Assembly (NCBI GenBank): GCA_007570945.1 | Contig: RKSH01000071.1 | Span: 1 to 12,820, forward strand | Length of the DNA: 12,820 bases | Origin: Gammaproteobacteria bacterium | GTDB taxonomy: Bacteria > Pseudomonadota > Gammaproteobacteria > Arenicellales > Spongiicolonaceae | Direction: 5' to 3' | Shown here: one piece after another, positions 6,444 to 12,820 of the stretch | Layout: each line of letters opens with the position of its first letter | How positions within the stretch are numbered: the stretch's first letter is position 1 | Translations under genes and position numbers: made by a program | Notes under the pieces: model-generated | What the model saw: the letters and a program-made list of their open reading frames with translations, nothing else | What the model was told of the DNA's origin: nothing | Databases searched by the model: none

Positions 6444-7174
6444 AACAATTCTCTGAGTCTGGTCATGCCGACTTCGCAAGTGCCGGTGCCGGCGCCGGCG
6501 CGGCGGTGGGCATCTTGATGCTGCAGACGCGCTTCCCGCGCATCCCCGGTGACATCGGCAACCCGGTGACCTGGCCCTTTCCGGTGCATTACAAAGTTGT
6601 GCCAGACGCGACTCCGGAGCGCGTGGTGCTGCACAAAAGCGGCGGATTGGCCGATGCTTTCACCCAGGCCGCGCGCGAACTGGTGGAGGAGGGCGCGGCG
6701 ATGATTGCCACCAGTTGCGGATTCCTGTCGCTGTTGCAGGATGAGTTGCAAGCCGCGGTAACGGTGCCGGTGGCGGCTTCCGCATTGATGCAGGTGCCGG
6801 TCATTAACGCCGCGCTGCCGCGGCAAAAATGCTGCGCCATCCTCACCGTCCACAAAGCCGCCCTCACCGGGGAGCATCTGCGCTGCGCCGGCGTCCCGGC
6901 GGACACGCCCATCGCCGGCACCGAGGACGCCGCCGAATTCACCCGCGCCATTGTCGGCGACCGGGCGCATTTCAATGTGGACCGCGCCCGCGCCGAGGTC
7001 GTCACCGCCGCCCAAACCCTCACCAACGACCCCCGCACCGGCGCCATTGTCTTGGAATGCACCAACATGATTCCATATGCCCGCGCCGTCCAGGCCGCCA
7101 CCGGACTGCCGGTGTTTTCCATGTTCAACTTAGTGCAATGGTTGCACGCCGCGGTGCGCCCGCCGATGTTCTAA
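6434..7174 (+). CDS. Aspartate/glutamate/hydantoin racemase-family protein
   Basis: Members of this cofactor-independent family use two cysteines as acid and base to invert the alpha carbon of amino acids or hydantoins. Both are visible: C95 in MIATSCGFLS and C209 in LECTNM, each in its usual context. The body begins GILMLQTRFPRIPGDIGNP, the typical N-terminal strand of a subgroup often left unnamed. Counting from GTG 6434 gives 246 residues, but the first 24 (Ala/Gly-rich AGAGAGAA) precede the conserved fold; GTG 6506 would begin exactly at it. The gene diverges from the DadA-like/TRAP operon across 68 bases, which suggests a role in supplying or recycling the same substrate stereoisomers. 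Its TAA overlaps the yceF stop from the opposite strand (CTAA, 7171-7174). Substrate unknown. Confidence 0.82.
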   Translation: MVAKQFSESGHADFASAGAGAGAAVGILMLQTRFPRIPGDIGNPVTWPFPVHYKVVPDATPERVVLHKSGGLADAFTQAARELVEEGAAMIATSCGFLSLLQDELQAAVTVPVAASALMQVPVINAALPRQKCCAILTVHKAALTGEHLRCAGVPADTPIAGTEDAAEFTRAIVGDRAHFNVDRARAEVVTAAQTLTNDPRTGAIVLECTNMIPYARAVQAATGLPVFSMFNLVQWLHAAVRPPMF

Positions 7175-7740
7175 ACCACCCTCACCCCTTCCGCCTCGAG
7201 CATCCGCGCCAGCGCGATGAGCGGCAGCCCGATGAGCGTGTTCGGGTCGTCGCCGCGCAGGTGCTCCAGCAGGGCGATTCCGGGGCCCTCGGCGCGCACC
7301 GCGCCGGCGCAGTCCAGCGGCTTTTCCCGCGCCACGTAGCGTTGAATCACTGCCTCGTCCAGCGGGCGGAATTTGGCGCGGAAGATTTCTAATTTTCTTT
7401 GTTCACAGCCAGTTGCGCCGATAAGCGCAAGTCCGGTGTAAAGTTTCACCTCCATTCCGGAGGCGCGGCGCAGCATATTCACCGCCGCCTCCACCGTTCC
7501 CGGCTTGCCGAAAACCTCGCCCCCGCATTCGGCCACCTGGTCGGCGCCGATGACCACCGCACCCGGCCGCCGGGCCGCCCCGGCGCGCGCCTTTTCCACC
7601 GCCAGCCGCACCACCAGGCGGCCCGCCGATTCGCCCGCTTGCGGCGCCTCGTCCACCGCCGGCGCCAGGCAATCAAACTCAAGCCCCAGTTGCCGCAACA
7701 ACTTGCGCCGGTAAGGCGATGACGAGGCCAGAACCAACAT
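7171..7740 (-). CDS. yceF: Maf-family nucleotide pyrophosphatase, YceF-like
   Basis: This house-cleaning enzyme hydrolyses a modified nucleoside triphosphate to the monophosphate and pyrophosphate; the YceF subgroup prefers 7-methyl-GTP. The 189-residue protein opens with the Maf signature LASSSPYRRKLL (residues 4-15) and has VIGADQV (63-69) with the acidic/Gln pair typical of YceF, FGKPG (about 76-80), and the subgroup hallmark CAGAVRAEGPGIALLEHLRGD followed by DPNTLIGLPL. Classical Maf dTTP/UTPases have GADT and a different tail. Full length is normal. The gene converges on the racemase gene with overlapping stop codons and diverges from dapE across 50 bases. In many gammaproteobacteria yceF sits by rpmF and plsX; that neighbourhood is not seen here. 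Confidence 0.92.
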   Translation of the reverse strand: MLVLASSSPYRRKLLRQLGLEFDCLAPAVDEAPQAGESAGRLVVRLAVEKARAGAARRPGAVVIGADQVAECGGEVFGKPGTVEAAVNMLRRASGMEVKLYTGLALIGATGCEQRKLEIFRAKFRPLDEAVIQRYVAREKPLDCAGAVRAEGPGIALLEHLRGDDPNTLIGLPLIALARMLEAEGVRVV

Positions 7741-7746
7741 TCGCGC

Positions 7747-7752
7747 ATATTA
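7747..7752 (-). promoter_or_regulatory. Candidate -10 element of yceF, close to the start codon
   Basis: The - strand reads TAATAT followed by six bases and then the yceF ATG (7740). A transcription start 6-7 bases after the hexamer would fall on or next to the A of the ATG, giving a leaderless or near-leaderless message. No Shine-Dalgarno is visible in the six bases. No good -35 was identified. Confidence 0.35.
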
Positions 7753-7774
7753 CACCGCAAAATCCGCGCAGTTC

Positions 7775-7783
7775 TGCTATATT
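7775..7783 (+). promoter_or_regulatory. Candidate extended -10 of dapE, close to the start codon
   Basis: TGC followed by TATATT (7778-7783) is an extended -10 element with five of six consensus bases. Only seven bases separate it from the dapE ATG at 7791, so the message would start at or just before the ATG. The interval holds no Shine-Dalgarno. The -35 region is weak, as is common when the TGn extension is present. Confidence 0.4.
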
Positions 7784-7790
7784 CCGCGCC

Positions 7791-8945
7791 ATGCATCCGC
7801 CGCCCCCCTTGTCCGCCACCGTCGCGCTGGCCCGCGACCTGGTGCGGCGGGAGTCGGTTTCGCCGCGCGACGGCGGTTGCCAGCAGATTCTGGCGGCGCG
7901 CCTGCAACGCGCCGGTTTCAACTGCCGCTCCATGCCTTTTGGCGAGGTTTCCAACCTGTGGGCGCGCCACGGTGACGCCCAGCCGTTGCTGGTTTTCGCC
8001 GGCCACACCGACGTGGTGCCGGCCGGGCCGGAATCGTGGTGGCGCTCGCCGCCGTTTGCCGGCGACATTGTGGACGGCGCGCTGTACGGGCGCGGCGCGG
8101 CGGACATGAAAGGCGGCGTGGCGGCGATGGTGGTGGCCTGCGAGCAATTCGCCCTCCGCTGCCCCGGCCACGCCGGCAGCATCGCGCTGCTCATTACCAG
8201 CGACGAGGAGGACAAGGCCGAGGACGGCACCGCCAAAGTGGTGGAGGCGCTCACCGCCGAGGGCGAGAAAATCACCTGGTGCGTGGTCGGCGAGCCGTCA
8301 TGCGCCGCCACGGTGGGCGACACCGTCAAGGTGGGCCGCCGCGGCTCCCTCGGCGGCCGCCTGACGGTGGATGGCAAGCAGGGCCACGTCGCCTACCCGC
8401 AACTGGCCGACAACCCGGTGCACCGCGTGGGCCCTTTAATCGCCGCGTTGGTGGGCACCGAGTGGGACCGCGGCAACGGCCGATTCCCGCCCACCGCGTT
8501 CCAGATTTCCAACATCAGCGGCGGCACCGGCGCGCACAACGTGATTCCGGGCAGCGTGGAGGTGTGGTTTAATTTTCGCTACGCCCCGGCTTCACCGCCG
8601 CAGGCGCTGAAAGCGCGGCTGGAAAAAATCTGCCGTGAACATCTGGAAAAATTTTCCATCCATTGGGAGTCGCACGGCGAGCCATACCAGACTCCCGACG
8701 GTGAACTGTTGCGCGCGCTGGTGGACAGCGTGCGCGAGGTCACCGCGCTTGAGCCGGAGTTGTCCACCGTCGGCGGCACTTCCGACGGCCGCTTCATCGC
8801 CCCCACCGGCGCGCAGGTGGTGGAGTTCGGCACCGTGAATGCCACCGTGCACCAGGTGGACGAGCACGCCCTCCTGAGCGAACTGGACGCCGCCACCGAG
8901 GTCTACGCGCGCGTACTGGACAAGCTTTTGGCGGCGCAAAAATGA
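7791..8945 (+). CDS. dapE: Succinyl-diaminopimelate desuccinylase DapE
   Basis: DapE is a zinc-dependent cytosolic amidohydrolase that converts N-succinyl-LL-diaminopimelate to LL-diaminopimelate and succinate in lysine and peptidoglycan precursor synthesis. From ATG 7791 the protein has 384 residues, close to the usual 375-380. The M20 metal ligands are visible: H72 and D74 in FAGHTDVVPAG, D105 in GRGAADMKGG, the catalytic/ligand pair E139-E140 in SDEED, and a late His in NATVHQVDEHA. Other family marks are VGEPSC, VKVGRRGSL, GHVAYPQLADNPVH and GGTSDGRFIA. A frame extension to 7719 would run back into yceF and lacks family similarity. The TGA overlaps the next ATG (ATGA, 8942-8945), coupling it to the aminotransferase that makes its substrate. 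SDEEDKAEDGT differs slightly from the commoner SDEEG-type form; this is probably neutral. Confidence 0.96.
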   Translation: MHPPPPLSATVALARDLVRRESVSPRDGGCQQILAARLQRAGFNCRSMPFGEVSNLWARHGDAQPLLVFAGHTDVVPAGPESWWRSPPFAGDIVDGALYGRGAADMKGGVAAMVVACEQFALRCPGHAGSIALLITSDEEDKAEDGTAKVVEALTAEGEKITWCVVGEPSCAATVGDTVKVGRRGSLGGRLTVDGKQGHVAYPQLADNPVHRVGPLIAALVGTEWDRGNGRFPPTAFQISNISGGTGAHNVIPGSVEVWFNFRYAPASPPQALKARLEKICREHLEKFSIHWESHGEPYQTPDGELLRALVDSVREVTALEPELSTVGGTSDGRFIAPTGAQVVEFGTVNATVHQVDEHALLSELDAATEVYARVLDKLLAAQK

Positions 8946-10180
8946 GCCAGGAGGAACTCAAAGCCGCCGCGCGCCGCCTGTTCGTCCCCAACTACGCCCC
9001 GGCCGCCATCGTGCTGGAGCGCGGCAGCGGTTGCCGGGTGTGGGACGGCGCCGGCCGCGAATATCTGGACTTCGGCGCCGGCATCAGCGTCAACTCCCTG
9101 GGCCACTGCAACGCCGGGGTGACCGCGGCCGTCACCGAACAGGCCGCCGCGCTCAACCACACTAGCAACCTGTATTACAACCGCCCATCCATCGCGCTTG
9201 CCGAAAAATTATTGGGCGCGTGTTTTGCCGAGCGCGTTTTCTTCTGCAACTCGGGCTCCGAGGCCAACGAGGCGGCGATTAAACTGGCGCGCAAATTTTC
9301 CTCGCTGCACCATGCCGACCACAAGCGCGAAATCGTCACTTTCAGCGGCGCCTTCCACGGCCGCACCCTCGCCGCCCTCGCCGCCACCGCCAACCCGGCC
9401 TATCAGGAAGGCTTCGGCCCGCTGCCCGGCGGTTTTGTGTCGTGCGCGTTTAACGATTTTGCCGCCGCCGAAAAAATCATCGGCGCAAAAACCTGCGCCG
9501 TCCTGGTTGAGCCGGTGCAGGGCGAAAGCGGCATCCACCCGGCCGCGCCCGGTTTTCTGGGCCACCTGCGCAAATTATGCGACCGCTTTGATGCGCTGCT
9601 CATGGTGGATGAAATCCAATGCGGACTCGGCCGTACCGGCAATCTGTTCGCCCACCAGTGGCCTGACAATGGCGCCGGCGGCGTCACCCCCGACGTCATG
9701 ACCCTCGCCAAAGCCCTCGGCGGCGGCCTGCCCATCGGCGCCATGTTGGCAACGGCGCGCGCCGCCGAGGCTCTGCAGCCCGGCAGCCACGGCTCCACTT
9801 TCGGCGGCAACCCGGTGGCCTGCGCCGCCGCCGGCGCCGTGTTTGACCAAATCAACGACGATGCGCTGCTGGCAAAGGTGCGGCGCCAGGGCGCCGCGCT
9901 GGCCGAATTTTTGCGCGACGCCGGCCGCCGCCAGGGCCTGTTCGCCGAGGTGCGCGGCCGGGGTTTAATGCTCGGTGCGCAACTCACCGCCGCCCGCGCC
10001 GGCCACGCCGCCGACCTGATGGAATGCTGCCGCCGCCACGGCGTCCTCACCCTCACCGCCGGCAAAGACGTCCTGCGCCTGCTGCCGCCGCTTAGCCTTG
10101 GAGATGCCGAGTTGGAAGAAGGCATGTCCCGCATCGCCCGCGCCGCCGAGGATTTTGCGCGGGAGGTTGCGGCAGAATAA
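8942..10180 (+). CDS. argD: Acetylornithine/succinyldiaminopimelate aminotransferase
   Basis: This class III PLP enzyme transfers amino groups between glutamate and acetylornithine semialdehyde (arginine path) and/or N-succinyl-2-amino-6-ketopimelate (lysine path, DapC activity). The 412-residue protein shows YLDFGAGISVNSLGH, the cofactor-phosphate loop FFCNSGSEANEAAIKLAR, TFSGAFHGRT, VEPVQGESG, MVDEIQCGLGRTG, and the Schiff-base lysine K257 in TLAKALGGGLPIGA. STFGGNPVACAAA follows. It is translationally coupled to dapE by a 4-base ATGA overlap. Because its product in the lysine path is the DapE substrate, a DapC role is at least as likely here as ArgD. No omega-aminotransferase features argue otherwise. 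Its TAA (10178-10180) lies 10 bases before the methyltransferase GTG. Confidence 0.94.
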   Translation: MSQEELKAAARRLFVPNYAPAAIVLERGSGCRVWDGAGREYLDFGAGISVNSLGHCNAGVTAAVTEQAAALNHTSNLYYNRPSIALAEKLLGACFAERVFFCNSGSEANEAAIKLARKFSSLHHADHKREIVTFSGAFHGRTLAALAATANPAYQEGFGPLPGGFVSCAFNDFAAAEKIIGAKTCAVLVEPVQGESGIHPAAPGFLGHLRKLCDRFDALLMVDEIQCGLGRTGNLFAHQWPDNGAGGVTPDVMTLAKALGGGLPIGAMLATARAAEALQPGSHGSTFGGNPVACAAAGAVFDQINDDALLAKVRRQGAALAEFLRDAGRRQGLFAEVRGRGLMLGAQLTAARAGHAADLMECCRRHGVLTLTAGKDVLRLLPPLSLGDAELEEGMSRIARAAEDFAREVAAE

Positions 10181-10190
10181 GTTCCGGGCG

Positions 10191-11306
10191 GTGAAAAAAC
10201 CGGAATACATCAGCGGCGAGTTGTGGACGGCGAAGCAGTGCCAAGGCCACAGCATTCATGAAATCAGTTACCGCGCCTGCTTTAAGCCGCAACTGCCGAA
10301 TTATTTTATCGCCCGCTTCAGCGAGCGCGGCGACACGGTTCTGGATCCGTTTATGGGCCGCGGCACGACGCCCATCGAGGCGTCGCTGATGGGAAGAAAA
10401 GTCATCGGCAGTGACGTCAATCCGCTGTCGCTGATGCTCACCCGCCCGAGGCTGAATCCGCCCAAGCCCCACATGGTGGCGCGGCGGCTGGATGAGATTC
10501 CGATGGACGGCGTGGTGGACGCGGCGGCGGAAACGCTGCTGGTGTTTTACCACCCGCGGGTGCTGCAGAAGATTGTCTCCATCAAGGAATGGATTCGGCA
10601 AAGGGAAAAAGACGAGGCATTGGATGAGGCTGACGACTGGATTCGGATGGTCTGCATCAACCGCATGAGCGGGCATTCGCCGGGGTTCTTTTCGGTGCGC
10701 ACCATGCCGCCCAATCAGGCGGTTTCGGTTGAGGCGCAGGAAAAAATCAACCGCAAAAACAACCGCCGGCCGCAGGACAAGGATGTGAAGGAAATCATTC
10801 TCAGAAAAACCCTGAGTCTGCTGCGCTCGCCCATGCCGGAGATGAGGCGGAAAATGCGGTTCAAATGCGCCTCGGCGCGCGACCTAGGCTGGATAGCGGA
10901 TGAGTCGGTGGACTTAACCGTGACCTCGCCGCCGTTTATGAATGTGGTGGACTACGCCAGGGACAACTGGTTGCGGTGCTGGTTTGCCGGCATTGACGCC
11001 GAAAAAATTCCCTTTGACCACCACGGCAAAAAGGAAAACTGGGGAAAATTCGTGCGCAAAACGCTGCGGGAAATCCAGCGGGTGACCGTCGCCGGCGGAA
11101 CCGTCGCCTTTGAGGTGGGCGAAATCCAGGGCGGCAAAACCATGTTGGAGGAGGATGTGATGAACGCCGCGGCCGGCCTGCCCCTGCGGGTGGAAAAGAT
11201 TTACATAAACCGGCAGCGGTTCACCAAAACCGCAAACTGCTGGAACGTCTCCAACAACACAAAGGGGACGAACACCAACCGGGTTGTTTTGATGAGGAAG
11301 CGCTGA
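10191..11306 (+). CDS. DNA methyltransferase of SPPF type (probable N4-cytosine) of the 3' R-M locus
   Basis: From GTG 10191 the enzyme has 371 residues. Motif I comes first (TVLDPFMGRGTTP, residues 49-61, with GSDVNPLS as motif II), then a long central region, then motif IV VTSPPFMN (244-251) and a late EVGEIQGGKTM segment. The serine in SPPF is the usual mark of N4-cytosine enzymes, though a few SPP enzymes act on adenine. The I-before-IV order separates it from the beta-class enzyme at 1317. The conserved N-terminal stretch QGHSIHEISYRACFKPQLP supports a start near 10191. An in-frame ATG at 10098 lies inside argD and adds 31 residues without likeness to the fold. The GTG has no clear Shine-Dalgarno, so it may rely on read-through from argD. 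The nuclease remnant begins 3 bases after the stop. Confidence 0.87.
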   Translation: MKKPEYISGELWTAKQCQGHSIHEISYRACFKPQLPNYFIARFSERGDTVLDPFMGRGTTPIEASLMGRKVIGSDVNPLSLMLTRPRLNPPKPHMVARRLDEIPMDGVVDAAAETLLVFYHPRVLQKIVSIKEWIRQREKDEALDEADDWIRMVCINRMSGHSPGFFSVRTMPPNQAVSVEAQEKINRKNNRRPQDKDVKEIILRKTLSLLRSPMPEMRRKMRFKCASARDLGWIADESVDLTVTSPPFMNVVDYARDNWLRCWFAGIDAEKIPFDHHGKKENWGKFVRKTLREIQRVTVAGGTVAFEVGEIQGGKTMLEEDVMNAAAGLPLRVEKIYINRQRFTKTANCWNVSNNTKGTNTNRVVLMRKR

Positions 11307-11308
11307 GC

Positions 11309-11943
11309 ATGGGCGGCATGACGGACAGCGGCACGCCTTTACCTAAGGTGATTAAGAATATTTTCGGCAGGAAGTATTCAAGATTGACACCGGCGACAGC
11401 CGGGATGCGGAACTCGTCCGGGATTTGCAAGAAGCACTCGGGCAAGCGCGGCGGGCGATGGTGGAAAAGCCCATACAATCCAAAAGACCCAATGAGGTCG
11501 GCAACTACATAGAGCCATATGTGCTTGCCGCGCTCAACCAAATGCCCGGATACCGGGCAGAGAAACCGAAAACACAATCGGGCAAAGGGCAGTCCACCGG
11601 GTATCCGGATATATTGGTGACCGACATGCACCAGCGGGCGTCTTATCTTGAGTGCAAGACGTCCACCGAAAAAAGAAAACAGCAGGGCATGGGAACTTTC
11701 TATCTGTCCGAGCCGCGCAGCCGGGAAACGGCGAAAGTGACTCTGGATGCCCGGCACCTGGTGGCGTTGTTTACAATGAAAGAAGAAAGCCAAAAATACA
11801 CTCCCACCGGAGTGTCGCTGATTGACATCTACGCGCTGCCTTGCAACTTAAAAAAAGAATGGAATTCGGATAACATCAGGCTGTTGCAACAGCCGTTATG
11901 GCAAGGGTGGGCGAAAGGACGTAACTCGCTGGAGGCGGCTTAG
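11309..11943 (+). pseudogene. PD-(D/E)xK type II restriction endonuclease with one-base frameshift
   Basis: The gene starts at ATG 11309 (or 11318), 3 bases after the methyltransferase stop, and reads to IKNIFGRKY. Near 11378 one base seems to be missing: continuing one frame over gives KIDTGDSRDAELVRDLQEAL and then a clean frame to TAG 11941-11943, about 211 residues in all. The second frame has the catalytic core: NEVGNYIEPYVL (helix with acidic residues), then GYPDI (Asp codon at 11608) and, 13 residues later, YLECK, the D...ExK signature of PD-(D/E)xK nucleases. The tail ends with the plausible family block LPCNLKKEWNSDNIRLL. As written, the upstream frame runs on only 67 codons to 11512. 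The core could still be made from TTG 11425 or ATG 11458, lacking some 40-50 N-terminal residues. A sequencing error is a real alternative. Confidence 0.7.
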
Positions 11944-11977
11944 GCAGAGCATGGATGCGGTTACTTTCAACTGTCAA

Positions 11978-11986
11978 TGCTACAAT
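11978..11986 (+). promoter_or_regulatory. Extended -10 promoter element of tRNA-Ser
   Basis: TGC followed by TACAAT (11981-11986) matches an extended -10 element (five of six hexamer bases). The expected start lies at about 11993-11994, directly before the mature tRNA 5' end at 11995. No strong -35 is visible at 17-base spacing. It sits in the 51-base gap after the nuclease remnant, so the tRNA has its own promoter. Confidence 0.5.
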
Positions 11987-11994
11987 CCACATCC

Positions 11995-12083
11995 GGAGAG
12001 GTGGCTGAGCGGTCTAAAGCGGCGGTCTTGAAAACCGCAGGGGGCGTTGCCCTCCGGGGGTTCGAATCCCTCCCTCTCCGCCA
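11995..12083 (+). tRNA. tRNA-Ser (anticodon UGA)
   Basis: The 89-base sequence folds as a class II tRNA. The acceptor stem GGAGAGG (11995-12001) pairs with CCTCTCC (12073-12079). The D arm contains GCTGAGCGGTC and AAAGC, the anticodon stem GCGGT/ACCGC (12022-12026, 12034-12038) encloses CTTGAAA with TGA at 12029-12031, and a long variable arm GGGGGCGTTGCCCTCC follows. The T loop is TTCGAAT. The discriminator is G (12080) and CCA is encoded (12081-12083). The long variable arm and UGA anticodon identify it as the serine tRNA reading UCA and wobble codons. Confidence 0.97.
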
Positions 12084-12090
12084 TTTTTTT
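12084..12090 (+). terminator. T-run directly after tRNA-Ser
   Basis: Seven consecutive T residues follow the CCA. With the GC-rich T arm and acceptor just upstream they could release RNA polymerase, but no separate hairpin is present, so this is only a weak terminator candidate. On the - strand the same run lies at the 3' end of the transporter gene, whose TAA is at 12091-12089. Confidence 0.3.
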
Positions 12091-12820
12091 ACACCGGCCG
12101 CTCGCGCACCAGGGCCATGCCGGTGAGCATGGCGACCATGGCGGTCCACACCCACGGCGTGTGGCTTTCGTTGAACAGCCAAATTCCCCACAGGACGCCG
12201 AACAGCATGATGGCGTAGCCGATGAGCGAGGCGAACAGCGGGCCGCTGATTTTAATCATGTGCACAAAGGCCACGTAGCAGGCGGCGTTAATCGCCATGA
12301 TTCCGGCCGCCGCGAGTTCCAGTTTGCCCATGGCGGCGGGGTTTGGGCTGAGCGCGGTGAACTTGCCGCCGGCCGCCGCCAGCGGCGCCAGGATGATGAC
12401 GCTGAACACCGCCATGCCGGCGACGATGGCCACCGGGTCGGTGCCCGGCGGGCGGCGCAGTGCGACGTACAGGTTTTCCACCGTGTACGACAGCGGTACC
12501 AGCAATCCCACCATCACCCACAGCCCGGCGGTTGCCGTGGCGCTCACCTCCGACCCGGGCAGGGCTAACATCACCACCGCCGCAAACCCCAGGGCGACGC
12601 CGGCCAGGCGCCCCGCCGAAATTTTTTCGATCCGCAACGGCAGGCCGGCGGCGTAGGTCAACAGCGGCACCAGCGCGACGAGTATGGAAATCACGCCCAC
12701 CGAGATGTGCTGGGTGGCGGTGAAGATGACGAAAGTGGGCAGCGCGGTGCCGGTGACGCCGCCGATGGCGTACAGCGCCAGATGCGGCCGGCCCAGGGGC
12801 AGGCGGCGGCCGCGGGCGAA
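12089..12820 (-). CDS. EamA/DMT-family membrane transporter, N-terminus beyond the window
   Basis: The frame is open from the right edge to TAA 12091-12089, giving at least 243 residues. It shows seven or eight hydrophobic helices in the EamA pattern: ALYAIGGVTGTALPTFVIF, SVGVISILVALVPLLTYAAGL (the conserved end of the first EamA repeat), ALGFAAVVMLAL, then the second repeat with GLWVMVGLLVPLSYTVEN, IVAGMAVFSVIILAPL, INAACYVAFVHMIKISGPLFAS and ALVRERPV at the end. DMT proteins export or import small metabolites such as amino acids across the inner membrane; the substrate cannot be predicted. A GTG at 12700 is internal, since homologous helices continue upstream of it. It is convergent with tRNA-Ser and shows no sign of damage in the visible part. 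Confidence 0.88.
   Translation of the reverse strand, partial: FARGRRLPLGRPHLALYAIGGVTGTALPTFVIFTATQHISVGVISILVALVPLLTYAAGLPLRIEKISAGRLAGVALGFAAVVMLALPGSEVSATATAGLWVMVGLLVPLSYTVENLYVALRRPPGTDPVAIVAGMAVFSVIILAPLAAAGGKFTALSPNPAAMGKLELAAAGIMAINAACYVAFVHMIKISGPLFASLIGYAIMLFGVLWGIWLFNESHTPWVWTAMVAMLTGMALVRERPV

Noticed and set aside
6366..6479. 38-residue N-terminal extension of the DadA-like protein
   Set aside because: It precedes the normal dinucleotide-binding start (MKLTVAVIGAGIVG), looks non-coding and would overlap the racemase gene and the candidate promoter.
10098..10190. 31-residue N-terminal extension of the second methyltransferase
   Set aside because: It lies inside argD in another frame and has a composition unlike the rest of the enzyme; GTG 10191 directly after the argD stop is simpler.
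11995..12090. tRNA-Ser 3' end as an integration attachment site
   Set aside because: I found no second copy of the tRNA 3' end in the window and no integrase gene.

Overview
The window is GC-rich bacterial chromosome. Its gene content (a YceF-type Maf nucleotide pyrophosphatase, the succinylase-branch lysine enzymes DapE and an ArgD/DapC-type aminotransferase, a DctPQM TRAP transporter, a tRNA-Ser with encoded CCA) suggests a member of the Pseudomonadota, probably gamma- or betaproteobacterial. That placement is inference; no marker gene here fixes it.

Layout, left to right. (1) 1-2294 is a restriction-modification (R-M) zone on the + strand, visibly less GC-rich than the metabolic genes. 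It holds the 3' end of an unidentified gene, a 31-codon mini-ORF, a putative restriction endonuclease (476-1309), a beta-class DNA methyltransferase with an unusual DPDY catalytic motif (1317-2141), and the frameshifted, truncated start of a second adenine methyltransferase. (2) 2440-6365 (- strand) reads as one operon: a DadA-like FAD oxidoreductase, then the TRAP receptor DctP, small permease DctQ and large permease DctM. A divergent aspartate/glutamate-racemase-family gene (6434-7174) sits next to it. Together they look like a module that imports an amino or hydroxy acid, interconverts its stereoisomers and oxidises the D form. The large permease seems to have lost about 75 codons internally, so transport may be broken. 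A four-unit 21-bp tandem repeat sits at the dctQ/dctM junction.

(3) 7171-10180 is core metabolism: yceF on the - strand, and divergently dapE followed by an ATGA-coupled argD/dapC aminotransferase, enzymes of two consecutive steps of lysine and meso-diaminopimelate synthesis. Both divergent genes have -10-like hexamers so close to their start codons that leaderless transcripts are plausible. (4) 10191-11943 is a second R-M locus: an SPPF-type methyltransferase, then a PD-(D/E)xK endonuclease gene whose frame is broken by an apparent one-base loss. (5) 11995-12083 is tRNA-Ser(UGA). (6) From 12089 to the right edge is the C-terminal part of an EamA/DMT-family membrane transporter on the - strand.

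The main themes are two R-M loci in different stages of decay around a conserved metabolic block, and a D-amino-acid module whose permease is probably damaged. I see no CRISPR array, rRNA, transposase or prophage gene. No gene-free stretch exceeds 300 bases; the longest, about 145 bases at 2295-2439, holds only an unexplained reading-frame remnant.
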